The notes: generated from the sequence alone by a model not told the origin. DNA of 64,000 nt from DATLFA01 sp035525225 (GCA_035525225.1 DATLFA010000081.1:1-64000); one strand, 5' to 3'. Positions 8,074 to 17,027 are shown, counted from the stretch's first letter. Numbers and translations are program-made.

Positions 8074-9345
8074 CTACACGGCGACCACGTGGCCGCTGTA
8101 ACCGGTCAACGTGCCCGTAGCCGGATGCAGCGGGCCCATGTAGATCGGCAGCAATGAACCCTCGGGATACGCATCGAGGGGCTCATGGATCTCGGCCACG
8201 GTGGGCCCGATGCGATCGGCGATCGGGCGCAGCGAAGCGAGATCGAACCCGTAGACGCCCGCCGCATTCTCCGCGAACATCTTGCGGCACTCGTCGCTCG
8301 CGACGTCGGCGAACGTGGCCCGCAGTGCGTCGCGGGTGTGTGGGACGGTTCCCTCGGGGTGCGGGTAGTCCGCCCCCCACATGATCCGTTCCACGCCGAC
8401 GTCGTAGCGACAACCGATCTCGGCGGGCGGGCACGACGACGCGCCGATGAAGCAGTTGCGATAGAAGTATTCGGACGGCTTCATCGACAGGGCGCGGATT
8501 GCCTCGTAGCCGAAACGCGACTGCACCAACTCGGGGTTACGGGCGTTGTTCACGAAGTAGTCAAGCCGCCGCAGCTCGGGCATCGTCCACGCCAGGCCCT
8601 CTTCGGTCATGACGAACTTCAGGTGCGGGTATCGCTCGAACACGCCGCCGAAGATCATGTTCCACAGGCTGCGGCGCGCGTACCAGAACACCTCGTACAT
8701 GAACGCCGCGCCCTCGGCAGGGTCGCGACCGAGATCGGGCGTGCCGGCACCCACATGTTGATTCACGGGCAAGCCGAGCTCTTGGCACCGCGCCCAGATC
8801 GGGTCGTACCGACGCGACCACAATCCGTCGAGTGGATGGTTCGGAGCAACGGCGGGCACGAGCACCGCGGACAATCCGGCCTCGTAGCCCCATTCGATCT
8901 CGGTCAGCGCATCGTCGATGTCGTAGAGGAAGATCTGCACCGGACTCTTGCGCCGCGCCGGTGTCCGCGCACAGAAGTCGACCATCCACCGGTTGTGGGC
9001 CCGCAAACCGGCCATGCGCCGTTGGTAGTCATCGGCCGTGCGCGGTTGGTTCGCGAACACCGCGTTCGACGGATAGAACGGCGGCTGCGTGTCGGGAAAG
9101 ATCAGCTCGGCGCAGATGCCCTGTTCTTCGAGACGGGCAAGACGCAGGTCGCTGTCCCAACGACACCTTGCCTCTTCGGATTCGTCACTGTCGATCCATC
9201 GACTCGGCGTGGCTGCGGCCCACTCGTCGAACTCGTCGTGCCAGCGCTTCTCCAGATAGGGCCGGTAACCCTGCACCGTCGCGCCGCCGTGCATGTCCGC
9301 CGAGATCAGCAGATATCGCTCGGGCGCTGTTGTTCGTGCATCCAT
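8074..9345 (-). CDS. Amidohydrolase-2 family metal-dependent hydrolase
   Basis: A 423-aa TIM-barrel amidohydrolase of the ACMSD/gamma-resorcylate decarboxylase type (PF04909-like). LLISADMHGG corresponds to the N-terminal DxH(x)H-type strand, here without the second His; NQHVGAGTPDLG supplies the central His and WGADYPHPEGT the C-terminal Asp/His. Between them lie EVFWYARRSLWNMIFGG and YPHLKFVMTEEG, the usual beta-6/7 signature. ATG 9345 has GAGGGGG upstream and is preferred over an in-frame TTG at 9363. Such enzymes hydrolyse or decarboxylate cyclic or aromatic acids. It lies directly upstream of the DegT pair on the same strand (31-bp gap), so it may belong to the same transcript. Confidence 0.8.
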   Translation of the reverse strand: MDARTTAPERYLLISADMHGGATVQGYRPYLEKRWHDEFDEWAAATPSRWIDSDESEEARCRWDSDLRLARLEEQGICAELIFPDTQPPFYPSNAVFANQPRTADDYQRRMAGLRAHNRWMVDFCARTPARRKSPVQIFLYDIDDALTEIEWGYEAGLSAVLVPAVAPNHPLDGLWSRRYDPIWARCQELGLPVNQHVGAGTPDLGRDPAEGAAFMYEVFWYARRSLWNMIFGGVFERYPHLKFVMTEEGLAWTMPELRRLDYFVNNARNPELVQSRFGYEAIRALSMKPSEYFYRNCFIGASSCPPAEIGCRYDVGVERIMWGADYPHPEGTVPHTRDALRATFADVASDECRKMFAENAAGVYGFDLASLRPIADRIGPTVAEIHEPLDAYPEGSLLPIYMGPLHPATGTLTGYSGHVVAV

Positions 9346-9384
9346 CTCGGCCCCCTCGTGCAACTAACAAGAAGATAGGCGCGA

Positions 9385-10518
9385 TCAGACGCAGGCGAAC
9401 GCCGCCGCCGCGAGCGACGATGCCCTCGGATCGACGTCGAAACGCAAGCGGTTCATCACGTAGGCCATCGAAACGCCGGTGTCGGTGTCCGCGATCGCGG
9501 TCGAGCCGCCGGCGCCGGAGTGACCGAACACCCGTGGTCGGCCCAAACCCAACAAGGTGGGCCCCGCGATGAACCCGAGACCGAAGCACAGTTCTTGACC
9601 GACCACTACTAGATCGATCCCGGTCGAACGAAGTTGCGTCGCGTTCGCCACCGTCTCATCGGTCAGCAGCCGCATTCCGTCGACGTTGCCCACACATGCG
9701 GCATACAGGCGCGCCAGCGAGAGGGCGTCGCCGATCCCGTTGGACGAGGGCAACTCGACCGCGCGCATGGGCCGGCTGTTCCACGTCTCGTCATAGCCGT
9801 TGACGAACAAGCCGGAGGGCCCGGCCATCACGCGATACAGCATGCTCTCGTGATCGAGCAGCGACAGGAACGACGGACCGGCGGCGGGTATCAACTCGGC
9901 ACAGTCGGCTTCGATTTCTGCGGGTAGTCCGATCCAGTAGCGCAACCCGAGCGGTCGAGCGATCTCCTCCGCGAAGAACTGCCCGGCAGTCCGCCCCGTG
10001 ATGCGGCGGATGATCTCGCCGGTGATCCATCCGTAGGTGCGGGCGTGATAGCCGTGGGCGCTGCCCGGTACCCATTGCGGTGCCTGAGCCGCGATCGCGG
10101 AGACGACGCCATCCCAGCCGAGCACGTCGTCTATGCCGACGTCGCCGTCGACCGCAGCGAGTCCTGCGCGATGCGCGAGCACCATGGCGACGGTGATGAC
10201 CTGCTTACCGTTGACCGCGAACTCGGGCCAGTAGCGCGCGACCGGCTCGTCGGGGTCGAGCAAACCCCGCTGCATCAACAAGTTCGCGCACACCGCGGTG
10301 ACGCCCTTGGTAGTGCTGAAGGTCATCACGACGGTGTCGCGGGTCCAGGGTGTCGCGGCAGCGGTGTCGGCGGTTCCGGCCCACAGGTCGACCACCGGCT
10401 TTCCGTGGCGGTACACCGCCACCGCGGCACCCACGTCGCCGTGTTCGGAGAAGCACCGGCGGAAGGCGTCGGCAACCTTGCCGAAGCCGGGTTCGGCCGT
10501 GCCGTGAAGGGTGGTCAT
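9385..10518 (-). CDS. Serine hydrolase of the beta-lactamase/CubicO (esterase EstB-like) family
   Basis: A 377-aa class C beta-lactamase-fold hydrolase. The nucleophile motif is STTK (Ser68, Lys71), the second Tyr motif is in GYHARTYGW, and a KTG-like element is replaced by FGHSGAGGS near the C-terminus, as in family VIII esterases. ATG 10518 (MTTLHGTAEPGFG) is preferred over an upstream GTG/ATG frame rich in Trp/Arg. There is no signal peptide, so an intracellular esterase or lactonase is likelier than a beta-lactamase. It is followed after 39 bp by the amidohydrolase on the same strand, suggesting co-transcription in a degradation module. Confidence 0.85.
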   Translation of the reverse strand: MTTLHGTAEPGFGKVADAFRRCFSEHGDVGAAVAVYRHGKPVVDLWAGTADTAAATPWTRDTVVMTFSTTKGVTAVCANLLMQRGLLDPDEPVARYWPEFAVNGKQVITVAMVLAHRAGLAAVDGDVGIDDVLGWDGVVSAIAAQAPQWVPGSAHGYHARTYGWITGEIIRRITGRTAGQFFAEEIARPLGLRYWIGLPAEIEADCAELIPAAGPSFLSLLDHESMLYRVMAGPSGLFVNGYDETWNSRPMRAVELPSSNGIGDALSLARLYAACVGNVDGMRLLTDETVANATQLRSTGIDLVVVGQELCFGLGFIAGPTLLGLGRPRVFGHSGAGGSTAIADTDTGVSMAYVMNRLRFDVDPRASSLAAAAFACV

Positions 10519-10631
10519 GGTCGCATTCTGTACACGCCAACGCCAGGGTGGTTGACGCAATCCCTGCGCGGTGTTTGACTATTCGGGAAGTTCATGCCCG
10601 CGCCTGAACTCTTGGGTTGCCGGGGGGCACG

Positions 10632-11912
10632 ATGACGACCACGACGAAAGCACCGGGAACACCTGCGGGCTTCGGGCCCGTCGATTGGAATCCGCCCGGG
10701 CTACCGACCGACCCCGACGAGATCATGGCGCGCCTGGTCGATCCGACGCAGCGCGGCGAGCTCTACCCGCTCTATCACAAGTTGCGGCGGGTGGCGCCGG
10801 TCTACAAGAACCGCCCCGAGATCTTTCACGGCGCGTGGATGTTCACTCGCTTTGCCGAGACCGACATCATCTTCCGCAACCAACGAGCGGTCAACGACCC
10901 GCAGGTCGTCGAAGAGGCGTTCAACAACGGTGATGGTTCGTTCAAGAGCGTCATGGCCAACGTGATGATCTGGCAAGACCCCGAACCACATCAACGCGTG
11001 CGCAACTTGGTCAAGTCGGCATTCACACCCAAGGCCATCGCCCGTTGGCGCCCCATCGCCGAGCGAGTCACCACCGAGTTGTGCGATCGCATGGAGGCCA
11101 ACGGTCACGCGGAGTTGGTCGACGAGTACAACTACGAGCTTCCGTTCAATGTGATCGCCCACATCCTGGGTATCCCCGAAGAAGACTTCCCCCGCATCAA
11201 GCAGTTGGCGTGGAACTTCGCCCGGGCGGGCGAAAAGACCGTCACTCCGGACGTTGCGCGTCTCGGCGACCAAGCAGCTCGCGACTTCGTGACGTATTTC
11301 GGTGAGCTCGCCGAGCAGCGGCGCAGCAACCCCGGCGAAGATCTGCTGTCGTCATTGCTCGAGGCCGAAGCCGATGGCGAGAAGTTGACCCACACCGAGC
11401 TCGTCGCCAACTGCATCTTGTTGCTGCAAGCCGGGCACGAAACCACCCAGGACCTGCTCGGCAACGCGCAAGTGGCGCTGTTCCGCAATCCCGATCAGCT
11501 TGCCATGCTGCGAGAGCAACCCGAGCTGACGAAGAACGCGGTCGAAGAGTTCCTGCGCTACGACGGATCGGTACAGATCAACCACCGTGTCGCGCTCGAC
11601 GGTATGACCGTCGGCGATGTCGACATCCCCGCACGAGGCATGATCTACGTGTTCCTCGGCGCGGTCAACCGCGATCCCGCGCGCTACCCCGAACCCGATC
11701 GGCTCGATATTCAGCGCGACCTCACGCACCACCTCGCGTTCTCGTTCGGCGCGTACTACTGCATCGGTGCCGCACTGGCTCGTACCGAGATCTCGGTCGG
11801 CCTGCGCACCTTGATCGACCGGTTCCCCGGTCTGCGTCCGGCGACCGACACATTCGAATGGCGCAACACGTTGCAATTGCGGGGCCCTCAGAGCCTCGAA
11901 GTCGTTTGGTAA
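10632..11912 (+). CDS. Cytochrome P450
   Basis: A 426-aa soluble bacterial P450. The I-helix oxygen-activation motif AGHETT is at 267-272, the K-helix ExxR is EEFLR at 305-309, and the heme loop FSFGAYYCIG places the proximal Cys at 377. The WQDPEPHQRVRNLVKSAFTP segment is the C-helix heme-propionate region. ATG 10632 follows a GGGGGG stretch; an in-frame TTG at 10617 is less likely. The family hydroxylates hydrophobic substrates such as sterols, terpenes or fatty acids and needs separate ferredoxin partners, none of which is adjacent. It converges with the TetR gene downstream. Confidence 0.92.
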   Translation: MTTTTKAPGTPAGFGPVDWNPPGLPTDPDEIMARLVDPTQRGELYPLYHKLRRVAPVYKNRPEIFHGAWMFTRFAETDIIFRNQRAVNDPQVVEEAFNNGDGSFKSVMANVMIWQDPEPHQRVRNLVKSAFTPKAIARWRPIAERVTTELCDRMEANGHAELVDEYNYELPFNVIAHILGIPEEDFPRIKQLAWNFARAGEKTVTPDVARLGDQAARDFVTYFGELAEQRRSNPGEDLLSSLLEAEADGEKLTHTELVANCILLLQAGHETTQDLLGNAQVALFRNPDQLAMLREQPELTKNAVEEFLRYDGSVQINHRVALDGMTVGDVDIPARGMIYVFLGAVNRDPARYPEPDRLDIQRDLTHHLAFSFGAYYCIGAALARTEISVGLRTLIDRFPGLRPATDTFEWRNTLQLRGPQSLEVVW

Positions 11913-11928
11913 CGGGCCCGAGCGGTAT

Positions 11929-12639
11929 CTACGCCGCAGCGAACATTGCCACGACCATGTCGGTGACGGCTGCGACCAGTGATTCGTCGACCGTCTCATA
12001 GCGCTGCGTATCGTCGGGTAGCGCGATCCACCGCTGCAACGCCCCGTCGGTTTGGCCGACGACACGGTTGACGATGTCGCGGGCCACGCCATAGCGCAAG
12101 CGCCGTGTGCTGTCGTCGAGCTGCGGCGTCACGGTCGCGAGAACGGCCAGGTAGCGGTTCGTGTACTGATCGAATACACGGCGCACGATCGGCATGAGCT
12201 CACGCTTGTTGGTCACCGCCACGATGAAACCGGCGTGATGGCGACCGTCGGGATTGCGGGCGAGCTCGGCCGTCGGGCGCACCAGCACGTCCACCACCGA
12301 TCGCAGGGTGATCTGACCTGATGCCTCGAGTTCGTCGAGATAGCGATCGCGCTGCACACCGAGGTAGCCGGCGCGGCGCTCGACGAGCGCGACGATGAGC
12401 TGCTCGCGCGTGCCGAAGTGGTAATGGATCGAACCGCTGTTGACGCCCGCGGCATCGATGATGTCGCGAGTCGATATGGCGTCGATGCCGTGCTCCGCGA
12501 AGAGTCGCTCGGCGGCGTTGAAGATGCGCTCCTGGGTCTCGCGCCCGTTCTCGTTCAGACGATTCGGCCGCCGGTCACGCCGTGACGTGCCTCCCGTTGA
12601 CGGCCGCGCCGCCCTGACGGCATCCTGTCGCATGCGCAA
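11929..12639 (-). CDS. TetR/AcrR-family transcriptional regulator
   Basis: A 236-aa protein with an N-terminal TetR helix-turn-helix: RIFNAAERLFAEHGIDAIST, RDIIDAAGVNSGSIHYHF and GTREQLIVALV at about residues 38-85. The rest is an alpha-helical ligand/dimer domain ending DMVVAMFAAA. An Arg-rich N-terminal tail of about 30 residues precedes the domain, so translation might instead begin further in; MRMRQ at 12639 or the second Met at 12633 are both possible. It probably controls neighbouring catabolic genes, but no operator was matched. Confidence 0.88.
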   Translation of the reverse strand: MRMRQDAVRAARPSTGGTSRRDRRPNRLNENGRETQERIFNAAERLFAEHGIDAISTRDIIDAAGVNSGSIHYHFGTREQLIVALVERRAGYLGVQRDRYLDELEASGQITLRSVVDVLVRPTAELARNPDGRHHAGFIVAVTNKRELMPIVRRVFDQYTNRYLAVLATVTPQLDDSTRRLRYGVARDIVNRVVGQTDGALQRWIALPDDTQRYETVDESLVAAVTDMVVAMFAAA

Positions 12640-12716
12640 AGTCTAAGTCGCCGCTCTGCGGGGGGCCGCTCTGGCCCTCTAGGGGCGGGCATCAAGTGCA
12701 GCCCACTCTCCTCGCG

Positions 12717-13131
12717 ATGAAGTCTGCCGCGCCTCCGTCCAAGCCCAGCCGGCCGCCCTGGGTCATCCCCGCGGCGGCGCCATCGGCGTGGTGCTGCTCG
12801 TCGCGATCGCGTTGGCTCTCACGGACGGAGGCGGTGGCGACGACAACACGACCACTGCGCCTCCCGCACCGACCGCTCCCCCGCCGTCGGTACGCATCGC
12901 CGGCCCGGCCACGGCGCAGGTGAATACGCAGACGTGCTGGACCGTCGAGTGGTCGCAGTGGTCAGCGGCACTTGGTCGATGCCCGGATTCATCCTCGCCA
13001 ATGCGAACTGGGCGCCGGGCAATGGCTTCTGCGCGACGGTCACGACTCCCGGGAGCTATTCGATCACGTTGCGAGCAAACGCCGCCGATGGCAGCATCGC
13101 CACGAACAGTCTCACGTTCACCGCGTCGTGA
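12717..13131 (+). pseudogene. Small secreted or membrane-anchored protein, two frameshifts
   Basis: Three consecutive frames join into one plausible protein: MKSAAPPSKPSRPPWVIP; then AIGVVLLVAIALALTDGGGG (a transmembrane helix) with a Thr/Pro-rich linker DDNTTTAPPAPTAPPPSVRI and GPATAQVNTQTCWTVE; then VVSGTWSMPGFILANANW with GNGFCATVTTPGSYSIT and TNSLTFTAS to the stop. Each switch corresponds to one missing base (near 12770-12785 and near 12935-12965); two added bases give 139 codons. The layout is a short cytoplasmic N-terminus, one TM segment and an external beta-rich domain with two Cys, resembling an Ig/PKD-like surface domain. No family was recognised. Its 3' end overlaps the convergent luciferase-like gene by 14 bp. 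Confidence 0.55.
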
Positions 13132-14161
13132 ACGCCGACATCACGTCGCGGCCAAATCGCGTGATCATGTCGCGCGTGTCCTCGTAGGCCTCGAGCGACG
13201 ATGCGGCCTCGGGTCGGCCGCTCAAGCCGCCACCGAAGCCGACACTGATATGTGTGCAGCCGGTCAGGTCGCGGCAACCGGCGATCCCTTCGATCACGTC
13301 GTCGGGCGACCCGCCAAAGAACCGGCCACGAGCAACCTCGGTGACGGGCACATCCTCGCCCGCGTCGATACGTGAGAACAGGCGACGCTCGGCTTCGCCC
13401 TCCGTCGACACGCGCCAGTATGCGAGTTGCTTGTTGACGAACATGGGCAGGAAGTCGCGTTCCATGGTGGCGCGGTCGCGACCGAGCCACACGTAGCGAC
13501 GTAGCACCGTCGAGGGAGTGGTACCGGCCGCCGCGCAGGCTTCACGGTACGTGACGTGCAGTTCGGCAACCTTGTCGACCGTTTGCACCGGATCACACAA
13601 CCAATGGGTGCCGAGGCGGGCCGCGCGATCGATGGCAGCCGGCGCGTTGCCCGCAACCCATATTGGAGGGTGCGGCGACTGCACCGGCCGCGGGTACACG
13701 GTCACCGGCGGGAACTTCCAGAAACGGCCGGTGCCGGCCACATCGAGCTCCGTCCACAGGATTCGCAGCAATGCCAACGACTCTTCGATGCGCGCGCCCC
13801 GCTCGGCCAATGACGAGCCGAACGCGGCATACTCGGTCGGGTTCCAGCCCACCCCGACGCCGAGCGACACGCGACCGGCCGACAGTTGATCGAGCGTCGC
13901 CACCCGTTCGGCAACTTGCAGTGGATGATGCAGCGGCAACAAGAAGATTGCGGTAGCGACGCGCAGGGTGGTGGTGTGCACGGCAATGCCCGACAACAAC
14001 GTGAACGGGTCGCTGATCTGTCCTTCGAGGAAGTGATGATGACCGACCATCACGGTGTCGAAGCCGACCGACTCAGCCAGTTGACAGAGCTCGAATGTAC
14101 GGCGATACGGCTGCTCGCTCTGCAGGTCGCAGAACGGCAAGATGCTCAACGAGAAACGCAC
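13118..14161 (-). CDS. Luciferase-like (LLM-class, probably F420-dependent) oxidoreductase
   Basis: A 347-aa bacterial-luciferase-fold protein. RFSLSILPFCDLQ begins strand 1; FDTVMVGHHHFLEGQISDPF, LRVATAIFLLPLHHPLQVAE and GRVSLGVGVGW are the conserved barrel segments, with PIWVAGNAPAAIDRAARLG and GSPDDVIEGI towards the C-terminus. GTG 14161 is chosen because AAAGGGAAG sits five to six bases upstream and the barrel begins at once. The frame stays open to 14350 and could add 63 residues (including DVVLDPVLVGFGDDEH) of no recognised family. It lies close to a divergent P450, and joint action in oxidative degradation is plausible. Confidence 0.85.
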   Translation of the reverse strand: MRFSLSILPFCDLQSEQPYRRTFELCQLAESVGFDTVMVGHHHFLEGQISDPFTLLSGIAVHTTTLRVATAIFLLPLHHPLQVAERVATLDQLSAGRVSLGVGVGWNPTEYAAFGSSLAERGARIEESLALLRILWTELDVAGTGRFWKFPPVTVYPRPVQSPHPPIWVAGNAPAAIDRAARLGTHWLCDPVQTVDKVAELHVTYREACAAAGTTPSTVLRRYVWLGRDRATMERDFLPMFVNKQLAYWRVSTEGEAERRLFSRIDAGEDVPVTEVARGRFFGGSPDDVIEGIAGCRDLTGCTHISVGFGGGLSGRPEAASSLEAYEDTRDMITRFGRDVMSAFTTR

Positions 14162-14400
14162 GGCGGCTTCCCTTTCGGAATGCGCCACCCTACGGTTCAG
14201 CCGACCGCCGCGTGGGCTCGGGCGATCGCTTCTACGGAGCAGTGACGACAGGTCGGTGTGCTCATCGTCGCCGAACCCGACGAGTACCGGATCGAGGACC
14301 ACGTCGCTGGCGATGGTGACGTCGTCGAGAGCACCGAGGTTGTCAACCACCCGCCGACCACGAACCCCGAAGTAGCGCGGGCCCGCGCTAGCGTGATCTC

Positions 14401-15588
14401 GTGACGATCACCTTCGACCCGTATGACCCTCAGCACCTCTATGACGGAGTGCCGTTCGATCACCTTGCGCGCGTGCGTCGCGAGCAGCCGGTGTGCCCGA
14501 CACCCCGAGGCGCGTGGTACCTCTCGCGCTTCGATCTTGTCGAGGGCGCCCTGAAGGACATCGACACGTTTCGCGCCGATCTGTCCGCCTACTCCGGGTT
14601 GAACGGTGTCGAGGCGGTGCCCAAAGAGCAACTCTTCCTCTCCGAGCTCCAAGAGCCGACCCACGGCGAGGTGCGCCGGCTGTACAACGCCACATTCGGC
14701 TCGTATCGCGTCAACAAACTCGAGCCCCTCATTCGCCAGATGTGCCACGAACTGGTCGACACGATGGTGCAAGCCGATATCGCTGACTTGCACCGCGACT
14801 ACGCCATGGTGATTCCCGGCCTCGTGATGACGCACATCATGGGTTTGCCCGAGGACACGCCGGCGAAGTTCAGCGAATGGTCCGAGGACGGCACCATCCT
14901 CAAACGACCGTGCTCGCCCGATGTCGGGCCCGGCAATCATGGGCTTCAGAACCTGTTCGCCGACCAACTCGCACAGCGCCGCGCGCTGCCGGAGATGCCC
15001 AACGACGTTTTCCGCACGTTGTCCGAGGCCCGCATCGACGGAGAGCTCCTGACCGACGAGCAGATCGTCACGCAACTGCATTTCATGGTGCAGGCCGGCG
15101 TGCACACCACGCGCGGATTGTTGACGCACGTTGTCGAACGACTCCTGCTCGACCGCTCGGTGTTCGAACAACTGCGAGCGAACCGCGACCTCGTCGCGAA
15201 CTTCATCGAAGAGTCGCTTCGACACGACTCGCCGGTGCAGCGAACAAGCCGTCGTTGTACCCACGACATCGAAGTCGGTGGCGTGTCACTGGCCGAGGGC
15301 GACTGGGTCGAGATGGGCATCGCGTCGGCCAATCGCGACGAGGACAAGTACGAGGACCCCGAGAGCTTCCGGCTCGACCGGCCCCAGCCGCGGGCGCATT
15401 TGACTTTCGGCGCCGGTTCGCACGTGTGCCCCGGCGCCACGCTGGCGCGGCTCGAGGCGGTCATCGCCGTCGAAGTTCTCCTCGAGCGCGTCCAGCGCTT
15501 GGAGACGATCGAGTCGGTGCACTATCCGCCGATACCGGGCAACCTCGGCCACGATCCGATCCCCGCACGCGTCATCGCCGCAAACTGA
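14401..15588 (+). CDS. Cytochrome P450 with His in the I-helix acid position
   Basis: A 395-aa P450 starting at GTG 14401. ExxR is EESLR at 270-274 and the heme loop LTFGAGSHVCPG puts the ligand Cys at 343. The I-helix reads AGVHTT (232-237), where most P450s have Asp or Glu before Thr (AGxD/ET); here it is His, which may alter proton delivery. The N-terminal FDPYDPQHLYDGVPFDHLARVR is typical of CYP families in actinobacterial catabolic clusters. It is followed 16 bp later by a VOC-fold protein, probably in one transcript, and lies divergent from a luciferase-like gene. Confidence 0.9.
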   Translation: MTITFDPYDPQHLYDGVPFDHLARVRREQPVCPTPRGAWYLSRFDLVEGALKDIDTFRADLSAYSGLNGVEAVPKEQLFLSELQEPTHGEVRRLYNATFGSYRVNKLEPLIRQMCHELVDTMVQADIADLHRDYAMVIPGLVMTHIMGLPEDTPAKFSEWSEDGTILKRPCSPDVGPGNHGLQNLFADQLAQRRALPEMPNDVFRTLSEARIDGELLTDEQIVTQLHFMVQAGVHTTRGLLTHVVERLLLDRSVFEQLRANRDLVANFIEESLRHDSPVQRTSRRCTHDIEVGGVSLAEGDWVEMGIASANRDEDKYEDPESFRLDRPQPRAHLTFGAGSHVCPGATLARLEAVIAVEVLLERVQRLETIESVHYPPIPGNLGHDPIPARVIAAN

Positions 15589-15604
15589 CGGCCCGGCACG
15601 ACGT

Positions 15605-15967
15605 ATGCAGATCACGCGTATCGAGCACGTACAACTCGCCATGCCACCGGGGCGAGAGCAAGACGCGGTTGCGTTCTACGAAGGGCTTCTCGGCATTCCC
15701 CAGGTCCCCAAGCCGTCGCACCTCGCCGCACGAGGCGGATGTTGGTTCGAGCACGGCGAGCTAAAGGTTCACCTCGGCGTCGAAGCCGAATTCGTCCCCG
15801 CAAAGAAAGCGCATCCCGCGCTACAGGTCCAGGGACTTCGCGAGCTCCTCGAGCGGTTACGCACGAGTTCCGCCGAGGTCCGTGACGGCGAGCCACTCGA
15901 CGGATTCGACCACGCCTACGTCGACGATCCGTTCGGCAATCGCATCGAGCTCATCGAGCCCCACTGA
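15605..15967 (+). CDS. VOC-superfamily (glyoxalase-fold) protein
   Basis: A 120-aa protein with two beta-alpha-beta-beta-beta modules. ITRIEHVQLAMPPG is module 1, DAVAFYEGLLGIPQVPKP follows, and DHAYVDDPFGNRIELIEPH is the C-terminal strand with the metal-site Glu. The His and Glu positions used for metal by the family (HVQL, ELIE) are present. Members include glyoxalases, extradiol dioxygenases and resistance proteins; a small isomerase or lyase is likely here. Its 16-bp distance from the P450 suggests a shared transcript. Confidence 0.82.
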   Translation: MQITRIEHVQLAMPPGREQDAVAFYEGLLGIPQVPKPSHLAARGGCWFEHGELKVHLGVEAEFVPAKKAHPALQVQGLRELLERLRTSSAEVRDGEPLDGFDHAYVDDPFGNRIELIEPH

Positions 15968-16035
15968 TCCGGCCCGCGCTCTGACCCGACTGCCCCACAC
16001 CCGCCATTTGGTGTCGATTACGTGTGACGCACCGC

Positions 16036-16095
16036 AACCCGTTCTTGTGGTGTTCTATAGGTGTCGACACCTGTAAAACGCCAACAGAACGGGTT
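16036..16095. repeat. 60-bp imperfect palindrome upstream of an SDR gene
   Basis: The two 30-base halves are inverted copies matching at 25 of 30 positions about a centre between 16065 and 16066. The outer arms AACCCGTTCT/AGAACGGGTT are perfect over 10 bp and the inner 14 bp AGGTGTCGACACCT are a perfect palindrome. It ends 11 bp before the start at 16107 and so covers the region where promoter and leader should be. It could be a double operator for a dimeric repressor, a cruciform or a long RNA hairpin; the conserved inner core favours a protein site. Confidence 0.75.
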
Positions 16096-16106
16096 AGGGG
16101 GAGCAG

Positions 16107-17027
16107 ATGAACGACCGCACATCACCGACCTATCCGCCGGGACACGACGGGCGCTGGGCCGGCCCATTACTGCGCGACCGGATCGCCGTCGTCACCGGCG
16201 GTGCCGGCGGTATCGGCGGCGCGACCTGCGCGTTGTTCGCCGACCACGGCGCCGAGATCGTGGTCGTCGACAACGACGCGGACCGTACCGCCGCAGTCGT
16301 CGCGGATGTCGAGCAGCGCGGCCGCAAAGCGCTCGGCGTTGTCTGCGATCTCATGGAGGACGGCTCTATCGAAGCCATGGCGGCGACGGTGCTCGAGACA
16401 TTCGGACGAGTCGACGTGCTCGTCAACGCGATGGGTACGGCATTGGTGCCGGCGTCGTCGTTCGAAGACACCTCTCCCGAACTGTGGGACCGCCTCTACC
16501 GGGCGAACCTGCACCATGTGTTCCGTACGACGCACGCGTTCTTGCCGGGCATGCGCGAGCGCGGTTGGGGTCGCATCGTCAACTTCTCATCGGTCGAAGG
16601 TATGCGCGCGGCCCCCGGTCTCGCCGTCTATACGGCCTTCAAGGCGGGCGTCGATGCGTTCACCCGCAGCGTCGCCATCGACGTAGGCGGCAGTGGCGTC
16701 ACCGTCAACTCGGTCGCGGTTGACAAGACTTTGTCGTACCAAGTCGGCTACGGCCGCTTTCCCGAGGAGTACGACCGCCACATCCCCGTGTGGGTACCCG
16801 CCGGCCGTTATGGCGTCGGCAGCGACATCGCCGCCGTGGTGCTGTTCCTCGCCAGCGAACTGGGTTCGTTCGTGATCGGTCAATCGATCGTCGCCGACGG
16901 CGGCACGCTCGCTGCCGGGGGCTGGTATCGCACTCCTACGCGATGGGTGAACTCGCCGCTGCTCTTGCAGTACTTCGAGGACGACCCCGTTGCGGCGACC
17001 GCCGCGCGACCCCCGACCTTGCGCTGA
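16107..17027 (+). CDS. Short-chain dehydrogenase/reductase
   Basis: A 306-aa SDR. TGGAGGIGG binds NAD(P), VDNDADR gives an acidic Asp after strand 2 (NAD preference), NAMG is the NNAG variant, NFSSVEG has the catalytic Ser and YTAFK the Tyr and Lys. The C-terminus is extended (LAAGGWYRTPTRWVNSPLLL) and is shared with the SDR at 30975, so the two are paralogues. A GGGGGAG ribosome site precedes ATG 16107. The 60-bp palindrome just upstream suggests tight regulation. Substrate unknown. Confidence 0.88.
   Translation: MNDRTSPTYPPGHDGRWAGPLLRDRIAVVTGGAGGIGGATCALFADHGAEIVVVDNDADRTAAVVADVEQRGRKALGVVCDLMEDGSIEAMAATVLETFGRVDVLVNAMGTALVPASSFEDTSPELWDRLYRANLHHVFRTTHAFLPGMRERGWGRIVNFSSVEGMRAAPGLAVYTAFKAGVDAFTRSVAIDVGGSGVTVNSVAVDKTLSYQVGYGRFPEEYDRHIPVWVPAGRYGVGSDIAAVVLFLASELGSFVIGQSIVADGGTLAAGGWYRTPTRWVNSPLLLQYFEDDPVAATAARPPTLR

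Noticed and set aside
8185..9378. 397-aa open frame opposite the amidohydrolase
   Set aside because: Antisense shadow of a gene with clear TIM-barrel motifs; no start context or domain.
14162..14350. N-terminal extension of the luciferase-like gene
   Set aside because: A strong ribosome site and GTG at 14161 directly before the first barrel strand argue for the shorter form; the extra 63 residues have no known match.
16036..16095. Insertion-sequence terminal repeat or MITE
   Set aside because: There are no target-site duplications around the palindrome and no transposase nearby; it sits exactly at a gene start as an operator would.
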